NCBI GenBank assembly: GCA_017644045.1
Contig: JAEPMI010000011.1
Span: 122,029-186,028, forward strand
Length of the DNA: 64,000 nt
DNA from: Deltaproteobacteria bacterium
GTDB lineage: Bacteria; Myxococcota_A; Polyangia; Polyangiales; Houyiibacteriaceae
Direction of reading: 5' to 3'
The translations under genes were made by a program, and so were the position numbers. The notes below the pieces were generated by a model. It was not told where the DNA came from. It searched no databases and was given only the letters and a program-made list of their open reading frames with translations. Below, piece by piece: positions 54,547-64,000 of this stretch; within the stretch, counting starts at the first letter, position 1, and every line of letters starts with the position of its first letter.

Positions 54547-57072
54547 TCAGAACCCAACGGGGTCGACGGTGACCTCGGGGAGCTGGGTGCTCAGCGTGAT
54601 CATCGGTAGCCCCTGCTGGGCTCGGTAGGCCTGGTAGTGCGTCAGCACCCGGCGCACGTAGCGGTGCGTCTGGTCGAAGGGGATGTGCTCGAGGAAGGTG
54701 TCGAGCGGCATGTCGCTCGAGTACTCCGCGAGCCAGCGGCGCACGTTGTGCGGGCCGCCGTTGTAGCTGGCGATGGCCAGCGGCAGGTGCCCGTCGAAGC
54801 GGTCGATGAGGCTGCGTAGGTACCAGGCGGCGAAGTCGAGGTTCACCTCGGGCTTCAGCAGGTCGGCGGGGGTGAAGTCGTCCATCCCGCGCTCCATCGC
54901 GATGAGCGTCCCCGTGCGCGGCATGATCTGGGCGAGGCCGATGGCGCCGGCGTAGGAGACGATCTCCGTCTGGTAGACGCTCTCGACGCGCATCACCGCG
55001 AAGAGGAGGTTCGGGTCGAGGCCGTGGGTGCGCGCCGCCTCTTCCACCAACGCGGCGTGAGCGCGCGGGCGTGCCTGCACCTCGTCCCAGCCGCCGAAGC
55101 CGGTGGCCGCGCCGGTCTCGCCGATGGCGTAGCTCACCTCGACGAGCGTCTCGAGGTCGGTCGACTTCAGCGCGCGACGCGCCTGCTTCACCTGCCAGCT
55201 CGTGAAGCGCCGCGGGCGCTGAGCCCCGCGCGCGACCGACTCGAGGCCGCAGCGGCGAATGGCGCGACCCTTGGCCTCGCGCCAGGCGAGGAAGGTCTCG
55301 TAGAGCTGCTGCCGGGCCTCGGAGACCTTGCCGAGCCGGAGGAAGGCCTCGGCGCGCGGTAGCCAGGGGAGGGCTTCGCCGTGCTCGGCGCTGAGCGGTG
55401 CGAGTCGTTCGGCGAGCGCGCCGAGCTCGGGCTCCGGCAGGGCCCGCGTGGGCCGGATGGCGGCAGCCGGGAGTCGGCCTTCGCCGAGGCCGCGCGCATC
55501 CTCGGCCTCCGGCGGTTCGTAGCCCGGTCGCAGGTTGCAGGTCGCGTTGGCGCCGCAGGCGCCGATCATCGCGCCGCGGACCTGGGCGAGCATCTGCTCG
55601 GCCCACATCGCGTAGTAGGGGGTCGCGTCCTGGTCGCGCTCCATCACCTCGAGGAACGCGGCCTCCGCTTCGGCGTGCCGTCCCATCGCCATCAACGCGC
55701 GGCCTTCGTGATAGCGACCCATCACTCCGAGCTCACCCGGCCGCTCGCCGAGGCCGTCGAGGAGCCCGAGCAGGTGCCGAGGCTCGCCGACGCCGGCGGC
55801 GTGCATGACCACGTCGAGCCGGGTGCGCGGCGGCAGGTTGCGGCCGACGAGGATCTCGAGCGCTTCGTTGGTCTCGTCGACCAGACCCGCGCTCGCGACC
55901 CGCTTCAGCATCAGGAAGAGGCGACCGCTGTTGATGCGACCGAGGGCGTTGCGTCCCTTGAACCGGCTCCAGGTGCGCAGGGCGTCCTCGCGCTCGCGCG
56001 CCTTCGCGGCCCGCGCCATGTCGGCGGCGCGGTCGGCCCGCCGCTCCTGGTCCTCGGCGTCGCCGACACCCGCGTTGAGCGCGCGACCGCGGCCGAGCAG
56101 CGCCTCGGCGTCGTCGAAGCGGCCTTCGTGGCGAGCCATCTTCGCCGCCATGAAGAACACGCGCGCCCGATGGGTCACGCTGCGGGGGAGGTCTTCGAGG
56201 AGCGCCGCGATCTCCGTGCGCGCCATCGAGAGCGGCCCACGGCCCACGAGCTTCTCGGTGCGCTCGACGCGCTGGACCTCGCTCAGCGGTCGGACGTTCA
56301 CGCCGCTCGCGGCGAGCCGCTCGAGCGATGCGCGCGCCTCGGCGGCGGCGGCGGTGCCAGGGTAGCGGAGGTCGAGCACCCGATAGATACGCGCGGCGTC
56401 GGTGGGCTCGCCGTCGCGCTCTTCCATCTGCGCGCGCGCGAGGTCGAGCTCGGCGGCTTGCGGCAGGTCGGGGTAGCGGCGGTTGAGGAGCGTCAGCTCC
56501 GCTTCGGCGTCGCGATGGCTCGCCGCCAGCAGCGCCCGAACCCGCCCCACGCGGGCCCGGAGCTGGTAGGCGCCGTCGACGCTGTCGACCGCGGCGACGT
56601 ACGCGCGCTCGGCCTCGGCATGCCGCTCGGCCTGCATGAGCAGGTCACCGCGGCGGAGGTTCACCCAGTCGGCCAGGACCGGGTGCGCCTCTGCGATCAC
56701 GTCCAGCTGGAGCAGGGCGACCGAGACGTCGGCCGGCCCCTCGGTGGGCTCTTGAGCGCGGGCGAGCGCCTCGCGCGCCAGCAGGTCGCGGCTCTCAGCG
56801 ACCCCCAGCGCCGAGGCCACCGTGGGCTCCGGCGGGGGACAGAAGAGGGGCGCCGCGGGGTCCGGCAGCGTCGCCGGCTCGGGCATCGACGCCAGCGTGG
56901 GACCTTCTTCGAGGGCACAGAGCGGCGCGTCGCTCCAGGCCCTCGCGGAAACCGGGAGACTCATCAAAAGGGCGAACAGCGTCGCTCGAATGAGAACCGG
57001 CAAGGTCCCAATAGTGTGCCGTGCCCCGGGAGCGATCGCAAAAAACCAGTGTTTCCGACTACCTGGACCCAC
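54547..57072 (-). CDS. Soluble lytic murein transglycosylase (Slt-like)
   Basis: The exported enzyme cleaves peptidoglycan glycan strands. Up to 841 residues: a signal peptide (about 24-45, ALLMSLPVSARA-W), a very long helical TPR superhelix (about 100-640), then the SLT catalytic domain (about 665-800) with LLFAVMRVESVYQTEIVSYA (catalytic Glu), GAIGLAQIMPRTG and SYNGGPHNVRRWL. The first in-frame codon is GTG at 57072; a TTG at 57003 would begin the signal peptide cleanly and may be the true start. Stands alone. Confidence 0.9.
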   Translation of the reverse strand: MGPGSRKHWFFAIAPGARHTIGTLPVLIRATLFALLMSLPVSARAWSDAPLCALEEGPTLASMPEPATLPDPAAPLFCPPPEPTVASALGVAESRDLLAREALARAQEPTEGPADVSVALLQLDVIAEAHPVLADWVNLRRGDLLMQAERHAEAERAYVAAVDSVDGAYQLRARVGRVRALLAASHRDAEAELTLLNRRYPDLPQAAELDLARAQMEERDGEPTDAARIYRVLDLRYPGTAAAAEARASLERLAASGVNVRPLSEVQRVERTEKLVGRGPLSMARTEIAALLEDLPRSVTHRARVFFMAAKMARHEGRFDDAEALLGRGRALNAGVGDAEDQERRADRAADMARAAKAREREDALRTWSRFKGRNALGRINSGRLFLMLKRVASAGLVDETNEALEILVGRNLPPRTRLDVVMHAAGVGEPRHLLGLLDGLGERPGELGVMGRYHEGRALMAMGRHAEAEAAFLEVMERDQDATPYYAMWAEQMLAQVRGAMIGACGANATCNLRPGYEPPEAEDARGLGEGRLPAAAIRPTRALPEPELGALAERLAPLSAEHGEALPWLPRAEAFLRLGKVSEARQQLYETFLAWREAKGRAIRRCGLESVARGAQRPRRFTSWQVKQARRALKSTDLETLVEVSYAIGETGAATGFGGWDEVQARPRAHAALVEEAARTHGLDPNLLFAVMRVESVYQTEIVSYAGAIGLAQIMPRTGTLIAMERGMDDFTPADLLKPEVNLDFAAWYLRSLIDRFDGHLPLAIASYNGGPHNVRRWLAEYSSDMPLDTFLEHIPFDQTHRYVRRVLTHYQAYRAQQGLPMITLSTQLPEVTVDPVGF

Positions 57073-57104
57073 ATGGGATCAGACGCCCGAAACGCCGGAT
57101 CCAT

Positions 57105-57896
57105 TCACGATTCCCCGCCAAAGGGGGCTGGTTCGGGCTCCTCGCGGATGAATCGCTCGATGAACGCGCCGTACGCCTCCCGCATGGGAAGCTCGAGGTC
57201 CACCTTCAGGCGGCGCCGAGTCGCGGGACGAACCTCGCCCGTCCGAGGGTTCCGCCCAGGCTTCTCGTAGGTCTCCCAGTAGAGCCCGATGCCTCGCTTC
57301 TGCCACGCCGGCAGCTCGTTGAAGTTCGTGCCGTGTCGAAAGAGGAGCTCGTTCCTCTCGGCGACCGACGTCCCGTCGAGGCGTTGGGTCGCCTGGCGTT
57401 CGGAGGCGCCCTGTCCGCGGAGGAGCCAGTAGCAGTGGCCGCTCAGGGCGTTCCGGTGGGCGTCCTGCTGGCGCCACCGGAAGTAGTCGACGACGTCCTT
57501 CTCGGTCGGGAGCTGGCAGATGCGGCAGTCGAACGCCGCCGGCGCGCCGAGCGCGTGCGTGAAGGCGGCGCTCGCTTCGCCTGCGAGGATCGAGTTGTAC
57601 TTCCGGAGCTTCCGGCCGAACGACTGCTCGTCGCGGCGGAAGAGGAGCGAGATCTCGTCGCTCTGCGTGTATCCGTAGACGACACCGAAGCCGCACTCCA
57701 TGAGCCGACGGACGGCCGCCACCATGCAGTCGCGAAAGCGCACGTCGTAGGGGGCCTCGAAGTCCTGCAGCTCGCGCGTGAGCCGAGTGAAGGAGCGGCC
57801 GTCGATGCGCGCGACCATGAAGATACCGGGCAGGACCGAGTGATCGTGGGCGGTCTCGAAGACGCGCATCCTCGAGTCGAGGTCATCGAATTTCAT
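57105..57896 (-). CDS. Thg1-like 3'-5' nucleotidyltransferase (tRNA-His guanylyltransferase superfamily)
   Basis: Thg1-like enzymes add nucleotides to RNA 5' ends in the 3'-5' direction and can repair 5'-truncated tRNAs. The 263-residue protein has MVARIDGRSFTRLTRELQDF (metal Asp/Gly), VYGYTQSDEISLLF (Ser-Asp-Glu motif), and KLRKYNSILAGEASAAFT, the core of the family, plus GHCYWLLRGQGASERQATQR in place of the tRNA-His-specific HINNLYN of eukaryotic Thg1, as in bacterial TLPs. It overlaps the upstream kinase gene by 14 bases. Confidence 0.9.
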   Translation of the reverse strand: MKFDDLDSRMRVFETAHDHSVLPGIFMVARIDGRSFTRLTRELQDFEAPYDVRFRDCMVAAVRRLMECGFGVVYGYTQSDEISLLFRRDEQSFGRKLRKYNSILAGEASAAFTHALGAPAAFDCRICQLPTEKDVVDYFRWRQQDAHRNALSGHCYWLLRGQGASERQATQRLDGTSVAERNELLFRHGTNFNELPAWQKRGIGLYWETYEKPGRNPRTGEVRPATRRRLKVDLELPMREAYGAFIERFIREEPEPAPFGGES

Positions 57897-58332
57897 CGTT
57901 CCACTCCTGCACGTCGAAGCCGTTCGCGGTCAGCCGGACGAACGAGAGCTCGTCGAAGCCCTCGGCGAAGGTCGGGCGCTCGAGACGCGCGTAGCAGGCG
58001 AGGACGCCCCTCTCGGGTACTCGCTCCAGCTCGCGGCGCGCACCATTGCGACGCAGGGCGTCGGCGATGGACGAGCTGAAGTAGTAGCCGTGCACGCGGA
58101 ACCCGCGCTCGAGGGCGCGCGGGATGTACCGCTGCCGGTCTTCGGGGGTCGGGTTCGTGTTGTCGATCACGAACGGCTGACCGGTATCGAGGCAGGCCTC
58201 GAGAAGGACCCGCTCGCGGTTCCTCGTCCGGACCAGGTCGAGGCTGATGCGCACGTGGGATCGGAAGAAGCGCTCCTTGTAGAAGCTGGACTTCCCGGTG
58301 GCTTGAATGCCCATGAACACGACTGCTTCCAT
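57883..58332 (-). CDS. Polynucleotide-kinase-like P-loop kinase
   Basis: The 149-residue protein has a P-loop, VFMGIQATGKSSFYKERFF, then SLDLVRTRNRERVLLEACLD and VIDNTNPTPEDRQRYIPRAL. The DNTNPTPEDR motif resembles the DTNLNPERR of T4 Pnk kinase domains and AAA_33 kinases. The sequence supports phosphorylation of a nucleic-acid 5'-OH or a small molecule; the first fits the overlap with a Thg1-like polymerase. No ribosome-binding site is visible at the ATG. A terminator and a leader ORF lie upstream. Confidence 0.8.
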   Translation of the reverse strand: MEAVVFMGIQATGKSSFYKERFFRSHVRISLDLVRTRNRERVLLEACLDTGQPFVIDNTNPTPEDRQRYIPRALERGFRVHGYYFSSSIADALRRNGARRELERVPERGVLACYARLERPTFAEGFDELSFVRLTANGFDVQEWNDEIR

Positions 58333-58346
58333 CGTTCGACCGGCCA

Positions 58347-58380
58347 CGAAAAAGGCCGCCTCGGAGCTCCGAGACGGCCT
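58347..58380 (-). terminator. Terminator in the leader of the kinase gene (attenuator candidate)
   Basis: Minus strand: AGGCCGTCTCGGAG-CTCCGAGGCGGCCT, a nearly perfect 13-bp stem, then TTTTT, 15 bases before the kinase ATG. Terminators are not normally placed inside the 5' leader of a gene; with the leader ORF and the second hairpin at 58404-58422 it suggests controlled read-through. Confidence 0.7.
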
Positions 58381-58405
58381 GTTCACGACGCACGCGTCAC
58401 CGCCC

Positions 58406-58459
58406 CTACGAGATGCCCTCGTAGCGGTGGATGGCGGCGGCGCTGCGGGTGCGACTCAT
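58406..58459 (-). CDS. 17-residue leader peptide ORF
   Basis: ATG to TAG: MSRTRSAAAIHRYEGIS. The stop codon lies within a perfect hairpin CTACGAG-GGCAT-CTCGTAG (58404-58422 region), and the terminator of the kinase leader follows 25 bases later. Upstream, TTGACA (minus strand of 58491-58496) and the palindrome CCGCTC-C-GAGCGG (58478-58490) may be the promoter and operator; a clear -10 was not found. Coding is inferred from position, not from conservation. Confidence 0.35.
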   Translation of the reverse strand: MSRTRSAAAIHRYEGIS

Positions 58460-58477
58460 GCGGCCCCGAGGGTGGTT

Positions 58478-58496
58478 CCGCTCGGAGCGGTGTCAA
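58478..58496 (-). promoter_or_regulatory. Possible promoter -35 and operator of the kinase-Thg1 transcript
   Basis: Reading the minus strand: TTGACA, then CCGCTC-C-GAGCGG, a perfect 13-base palindrome directly after the -35. The -10 at normal spacing (ACCCTC) is poor, so an activator or alternative sigma factor may be needed. Confidence 0.35.
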
Positions 58497-58515
58497 CCCC
58501 GACTTCGGCGAACAG

Positions 58516-58742
58516 CTACTCGTCGTCGTCGGAAGGGGCGTCGACGCTCTCGGACGTCAGCTCTTCTTCGGCGTTCGGGTCGTTCTCGGTGCCCTCGTCC
58601 AACGCAGGGATGAGAACCGTGATGACCCCGACGAGCACGACGGCGAGGAAGAGGACGAGGAGGACGACGTTCCGGATCACCGGACGATTGTGAGTCGGCG
58701 GCTGCTCGGGCTCCTCGGGGAGCGTCGGCTGGGCCGGGATCG

Positions 58743-58746
<4 letters not shown>
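58516..58746 (-). CDS. Small single-span membrane protein
   Basis: The 76-residue product has a Pro/Glu N-terminus (PAQPTLPEEPEQPP), one membrane helix (NVVLLVLFLAVVLVGVITVL) and an acidic C-terminus. The GTG start overlaps the proS stop (GTGA), so it is translated with proS. No family recognised. Confidence 0.6.
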
Positions 58747-60494
<1,748 letters not shown>

Positions 60495-60604
60495 GGCGCC
60501 ACCGATAGCACCAGAGGGCCCGGATGGCGACGCCAACCCGGTGGACCGGGGCAATCTGCGCCAACGGCGTTGACGTTTCGCGGGTCGCGGGCGAAAGCAG
60601 GGGC

Positions 60605-60907
60605 ATGAGCGACATCGACGACGCCACCCGCACCGAGATCGAAGCAGCCGCCTTCCGCCGGCTGGTGAAGCACCTGCGCGAGCGGCCCGAGGTCCAGAAC
60701 ATCGACCTGATGAACCTGGCGGACTTCTGCCGGAACTGCCTCAGCCGCTGGTACGCCGAGGCGGCCGCCGAGCGTGGCCACGACCTCGACAAGGCCGCCT
60801 CCCGCGAGATCGTCTACGGGATGCCCTACGAGCAGTGGAAGGCGGAACACCAGGCCCCCGCCACGGCGGAGCAGCAGGCCGCCTTCGAGAAGCGCGGCTC
60901 CGACTGA
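60605..60907 (+). CDS. DUF1244 family protein
   Basis: The 100-residue protein matches DUF1244 closely: AFRRLVKHLRERPEVQNIDL, MNLADFCRNCLSRWYAEAA, SREIVYGMPYEQWKAEHQAP and ATAEQQAAFE. The family is of unknown function, with conserved Cys in CRNC. Divergent from proS, convergent with the lipoprotein that follows 3 bases later. Confidence 0.9.
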   Translation: MSDIDDATRTEIEAAAFRRLVKHLRERPEVQNIDLMNLADFCRNCLSRWYAEAAAERGHDLDKAASREIVYGMPYEQWKAEHQAPATAEQQAAFEKRGSD

Positions 60908-60910
60908 GGC

Positions 60911-62992
60911 TCACTCCGCGGTGGGGCAGGGCGTGCCGAGGGCGGCCGGCGCGGGGATGACCGCGGTGCCGGTTCGGACCTGGGTCTCGAGGAAGCAGCC
61001 GTACTGGTACTTCACCTCGTCGAGCTGGACGAAGATGACGTGGGGGTCGCTGAAGCCATCGCCCGCGTACTGGACGACCGCGCCGGTGTAGTCCTCGCCG
61101 GTCTCGCTGGTGAGGTTCTGGCTGACCGGGTAGTCGATGGTTCCGTCGAGGCCGGCGAGGGCGAGGGCGTCCTGCATCGAGGGCCAGACCTCCTCGCCCG
61201 CCTGCGGGTGGCCGTAGGAGAGCGCGACGGCGTCGTAGACCGCGATGGGGAAGTAGCTGTCGCCCATGCCCACCGGCTCGTAGACCGGTCGCGGCGTGAA
61301 GCCTTCGAGCGGCCGGCGGCTCAGCCGCGGCATGTAGACGAAAGGCTCGGCCGCCTCCCAGCCGATGGCGAGCAGATGCATGATCGGGTGCATGAAGCTG
61401 AGCTCCTCGCCGCGGACGCGGAGCACGCTGCCGAGCAGGCCGCCGACGCCGGGGATGAGGCTGGTCTCGAGGATGAAGTAGCTCCAGTGACCGCCGGCGC
61501 CCGTTGGGACGAGCGCTTCGAAGCGCGGCTCCACCGCGCCGATCATGTTGGTGTACATGCCGCCCATCGACTGTCCGAGCGCCACGAGGCTGTCGGGGTC
61601 GAATCGGATCATCGTCTCGCCGGCAGGCAGCTCGGCGCCGTCGCAGCTGATCTCGCTCGGGTCGATCTCGAGCGCGATGAGCGCGTCGAGCATCAGCCGC
61701 TGCTCGAGCACGCCCTGACGGAAGGTGTCGCGGAACGCGGCGAGGTTCTCGAGGTTCAGGTACTCGGTAGCCGCGGCGCCGGGCAGTCGGTCCGGGCTGA
61801 GCGGGAGCGAGGCGCCGGCGGCCGCGAAGCCGTGCGCGGCGATGACGTGCGCCGGACCCTCGCCGGCGGCGATGCTGCCGTCGCTCGACTGGGTGCCGCG
61901 GTCCACGACCTGCGAGGCGATGCCGCCGGAGCCGTGGAAGTAGACCATCAGCGGGTAGCCGGCCTCGGGCATCGGCTCGCGGGGAATGGTCAGGACGAGC
62001 TTGGCGGTCTCGGTGCGCTGCTCGATGGGTAGACCGTCGCCGTCGAACTCGAAGGTGCCCTCCTCGTCGAAGGGCGGGGTGCCGCGCTGGAATTGCGGGA
62101 AGTCGATCTCCGCGCGGATGTCGCAGTAGCGGTCCTGCGTGCGCGAGAGCGCGGGCGAGTCGATGGTCACGTCGAAGGCGTCGCGTACACGCTCGGAGAG
62201 CTCGTAGACCTCGCGTACGACGTCGCCGGTGGTGAACACGGTGGCGGCAGCGACGGTGTCGCGACCGACGCCGAGCGTGTCGAGGGTCTCCCAGAGGGGC
62301 GCGTAGAGCGCCTGGGCATCGGCGCCACGCGCGCCGCTCGGGGTCTCACCGGCCGCGAGGGTGGCGAGGTCCTCGTTCACCTCGAGCGGTCGACCGCGCG
62401 CGTCCTCGAGCGCGGTGGTGACCACGAACGCGTAGGTGCGGCTCGGCGGCAGCACGAAGCCGGGGCGCGGGCCGACGGAGAGGAAGCCCTCGGTCTGCGT
62501 GTAGAAGTCGGGGCGGAAGGTGCGGCCGACCACCGGGTAGAGCTTGCCGCGCTCCGGGCTGTCGGGATCCACGTCGATCAGGAGTAGCGGGCTCGAGGCA
62601 TCGGCCGGGACGAGGTTGGCCTCCTCGACCGGCGCGATGGGCGCGCTGAAGTGGAACATGCCCACGGGGATCGTCGGCCAGCCCTGCCGCTCCTGCGCGA
62701 TCGCGAGGAGCGGTGGGATGATCTCGACCGAGCCGGGCACCGGGTATCCCTCGAGGTTCGGCGTCCCGTCCGCGCGCAGTCGCAGGTCCGAGGGAAAGGG
62801 GAAGTCGAAGAAGGTCTCGGTCGCGTCGAGCGACCCGTCGAGGTCGAAGCGAACCGTGGCCGGACCCGGATCGACGTCGGCGTCCTCCATCGTGGAGCCG
62901 TCGGGCATGTCGGTGTCGCCGCCGTCGTCGTCGCCGCAGGCGAGGGAGAGGGCGAGGAGCGAAGCGAAGAAGGAAGCGAGGTGGGTTCGCAT
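60911..62992 (-). CDS. Alpha/beta-hydrolase lipoprotein
   Basis: The 693-residue lipoprotein has lipobox LSLAC and an acidic Asp/Gly linker. The N-terminal half contains FDFPFPSDLRLRADGTPN and immunoglobulin-like strands seen in some bacterial lipases. The C-terminal half has the serine hydrolase core: PLMVYFHGSGG (oxyanion region), VALGQSMGGMYTN (nucleophile elbow GQSMG) and a late His in FSDPHVIFVQLDE. It could be an esterase or lipase on the cell surface. Substrate not assigned. Confidence 0.78.
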   Translation of the reverse strand: MRTHLASFFASLLALSLACGDDDGGDTDMPDGSTMEDADVDPGPATVRFDLDGSLDATETFFDFPFPSDLRLRADGTPNLEGYPVPGSVEIIPPLLAIAQERQGWPTIPVGMFHFSAPIAPVEEANLVPADASSPLLLIDVDPDSPERGKLYPVVGRTFRPDFYTQTEGFLSVGPRPGFVLPPSRTYAFVVTTALEDARGRPLEVNEDLATLAAGETPSGARGADAQALYAPLWETLDTLGVGRDTVAAATVFTTGDVVREVYELSERVRDAFDVTIDSPALSRTQDRYCDIRAEIDFPQFQRGTPPFDEEGTFEFDGDGLPIEQRTETAKLVLTIPREPMPEAGYPLMVYFHGSGGIASQVVDRGTQSSDGSIAAGEGPAHVIAAHGFAAAGASLPLSPDRLPGAAATEYLNLENLAAFRDTFRQGVLEQRLMLDALIALEIDPSEISCDGAELPAGETMIRFDPDSLVALGQSMGGMYTNMIGAVEPRFEALVPTGAGGHWSYFILETSLIPGVGGLLGSVLRVRGEELSFMHPIMHLLAIGWEAAEPFVYMPRLSRRPLEGFTPRPVYEPVGMGDSYFPIAVYDAVALSYGHPQAGEEVWPSMQDALALAGLDGTIDYPVSQNLTSETGEDYTGAVVQYAGDGFSDPHVIFVQLDEVKYQYGCFLETQVRTGTAVIPAPAALGTPCPTAE

Positions 62993-63077
62993 GACGCCGG
63001 CAGTCTAGTCCACCCGGGCCCGGAGCACTTACACGCGATGCGCCGTGAGCTTCGGGTGCATGGGATACGATGGGGCC

Positions 63078-64000
63078 ATGGGGCGGCGGTGGATGCTCGG
63101 GGTCTTGGCGTTGGCACTCGCCTGTGGCGACGATGACGCGTCCGAGACGGAGCCCGCGGCGACAGCGCCTGCGCCCGAGGCCAGGCCACAGCCACCCACG
63201 GCCGAGCCACCTACACCTGAGCCGGAGGCACCGCCCGCACGGATGGTGGTGCTGATCGGGGAGAAGGCGCTCGAGCTGCGGACGATGGCGAACCCGAGCG
63301 AGGGCGAGCCCTGGGCGGCGGAACGGGAGCCGGTGGACGGGAGCTTCGTGTTGCTCGGGGCAACGGCGGACCACGTGCTCTTGCAGGAGCCGGTGGTCGA
63401 TCGGTTGGGGATCGCCTCGCGCTTTCACGTCGTGGTGCGGGGTGGGGCGGCCGCCGAGCCGGTGCAGGCGGGCCGGGCGCTCGTCGCGCCGGACGGCGAG
63501 CACTGGCTGGTCGAGCGGAGCTACCAGCGTTTCCGCTGCGGCGGGATGGGGCGCGGGCGGAACCTGTTCGTGCGGACCTTCGGGAGCGACGAGGAGCGGG
63601 CGATCGGCGAAGGTTTCGTCGGGTTCGGACCGGAGCAGACGCTGGTGCTCTCGATCACGACGTCCGACTGCGGCCCCGCGGGTGGGCTCCGAAACCATCA
63701 GAGCTTCGTGCGGATGGGGAGCTACGGTCCGCCGCCGCCTCCCACCGGCGAGCCAGGCAGGATCGGCGCTGGCGCAGCGGATGACCCGAACGCGCGCCTC
63801 GCGTTTCACCCGGCGCCCTGGATCGAGGCGGAGGCGGTTCCGGTGGAGGTGGAGGGCGAGGTCTTCGGGCCGAAGTGCTTCCTGACGCTCGGCGGTGAGC
63901 GCACGCAGCTCATGGGGCCAGCGTGTCGGCAACCAGAGTCCGCGGGTTTCTCGGCCGACGGCAGCCACTACGCCTTCGTGATGCACGTGGGACAGCAAGC
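63078..64000 (+). CDS. Lipoprotein, truncated by the window end
   Basis: Open from an ATG to the last base (307 codons). It has a signal with lipobox LALAC, a Pro/Glu/Ala-rich linker (PEARPQPPTAEPPTPEPEAP), then a globular part with MVVLIGEKALELRTMANPSE and a Cys-containing region. No family recognised. The sequence ends before a stop codon. Confidence 0.65.
   Translation, partial: MGRRWMLGVLALALACGDDDASETEPAATAPAPEARPQPPTAEPPTPEPEAPPARMVVLIGEKALELRTMANPSEGEPWAAEREPVDGSFVLLGATADHVLLQEPVVDRLGIASRFHVVVRGGAAAEPVQAGRALVAPDGEHWLVERSYQRFRCGGMGRGRNLFVRTFGSDEERAIGEGFVGFGPEQTLVLSITTSDCGPAGGLRNHQSFVRMGSYGPPPPPTGEPGRIGAGAADDPNARLAFHPAPWIEAEAVPVEVEGEVFGPKCFLTLGGERTQLMGPACRQPESAGFSADGSHYAFVMHVGQQ

Overview
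The window is GC-rich chromosomal DNA with strongly G/C-ending codons, short intergenic gaps and many lipoprotein genes. I read it as the core chromosome of a Myxococcota bacterium, probably Polyangia (Sandaracinus- or Sorangium-like). The clues are a CdnL (CarD_CdnL_TRCF) regulator, a recA leader carrying a sequence close to the LexA box I recall for Myxococcus, MopE-type and DUF4215-type lipoproteins, a bacterial Thg1-like polymerase, and many outer-membrane-bound lipoproteins. The genus call is inference; the phylum call is moderately secure.

Layout. 1-5.4 kb: CAP-domain protein, a two-domain cyclic-nucleotide-binding protein, a membrane-anchored subtilase, then a roughly 0.5 kb non-coding stretch holding a candidate structured RNA. 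5.4-13.4 kb: DUF465, lolA, two glycosyltransferases, glmS and a pair of M16 peptidases (one catalytic, one without its zinc site). 13.5-17.8 kb: cinA, recA, a lipoprotein, cdnL. 17.9-21.0 kb: two tiny genes with look-alike leader hairpins, then a set of genes that reproduces, by order, size and physical character, a type III secretion translocon operon (coiled-coil / tip-like / TPR chaperone-like / YopB-like / YopD-like) with no injectisome genes beside it. 21.1-30.1 kb: hisIE, an M74-type murein peptidase lipoprotein, a FabL-like enoyl reductase, a MopE-type lipoprotein, Nudix, an XRE regulator, prs, and an ArsR/SRPBCC operon with an apparently leaderless, self-regulated promoter.

30.1-34.6 kb is the translation/replication block rplY-pth-rpsF-rpsR-rplI-dnaB. 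34.6-44.2 kb: a FadL-type porin, a fused salicylyl-CoA hydroxylase/old-yellow-enzyme gene, transketolase, thiol peroxidase and a PPP-family phosphatase; two palindromic elements with long terminal inverted repeats lie here. 44.2-49.5 kb: two small exported proteins, a Fur-box-controlled feoAB locus with a small membrane partner, and a metallophosphoesterase. 49.5-57 kb: trxB, a DECR2-like reductase, and a tightly coupled series of envelope lipoprotein genes, then a lytic transglycosylase. 57.1-60.6 kb: a minus-strand Thg1-like polymerase overlapping a polynucleotide-kinase-like gene, preceded by a terminator and a 17-residue leader ORF, then a small membrane protein and proS. 60.6-64 kb: DUF1244, an alpha/beta-hydrolase lipoprotein and a lipoprotein cut by the window end.

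The two most promising unusual systems are the stand-alone translocon-like operon (18.1-21.0 kb) and the attenuated kinase-Thg1 RNA-end-repair pair (57.1-58.5 kb). Function calls were made by reading motifs; no database search was run.
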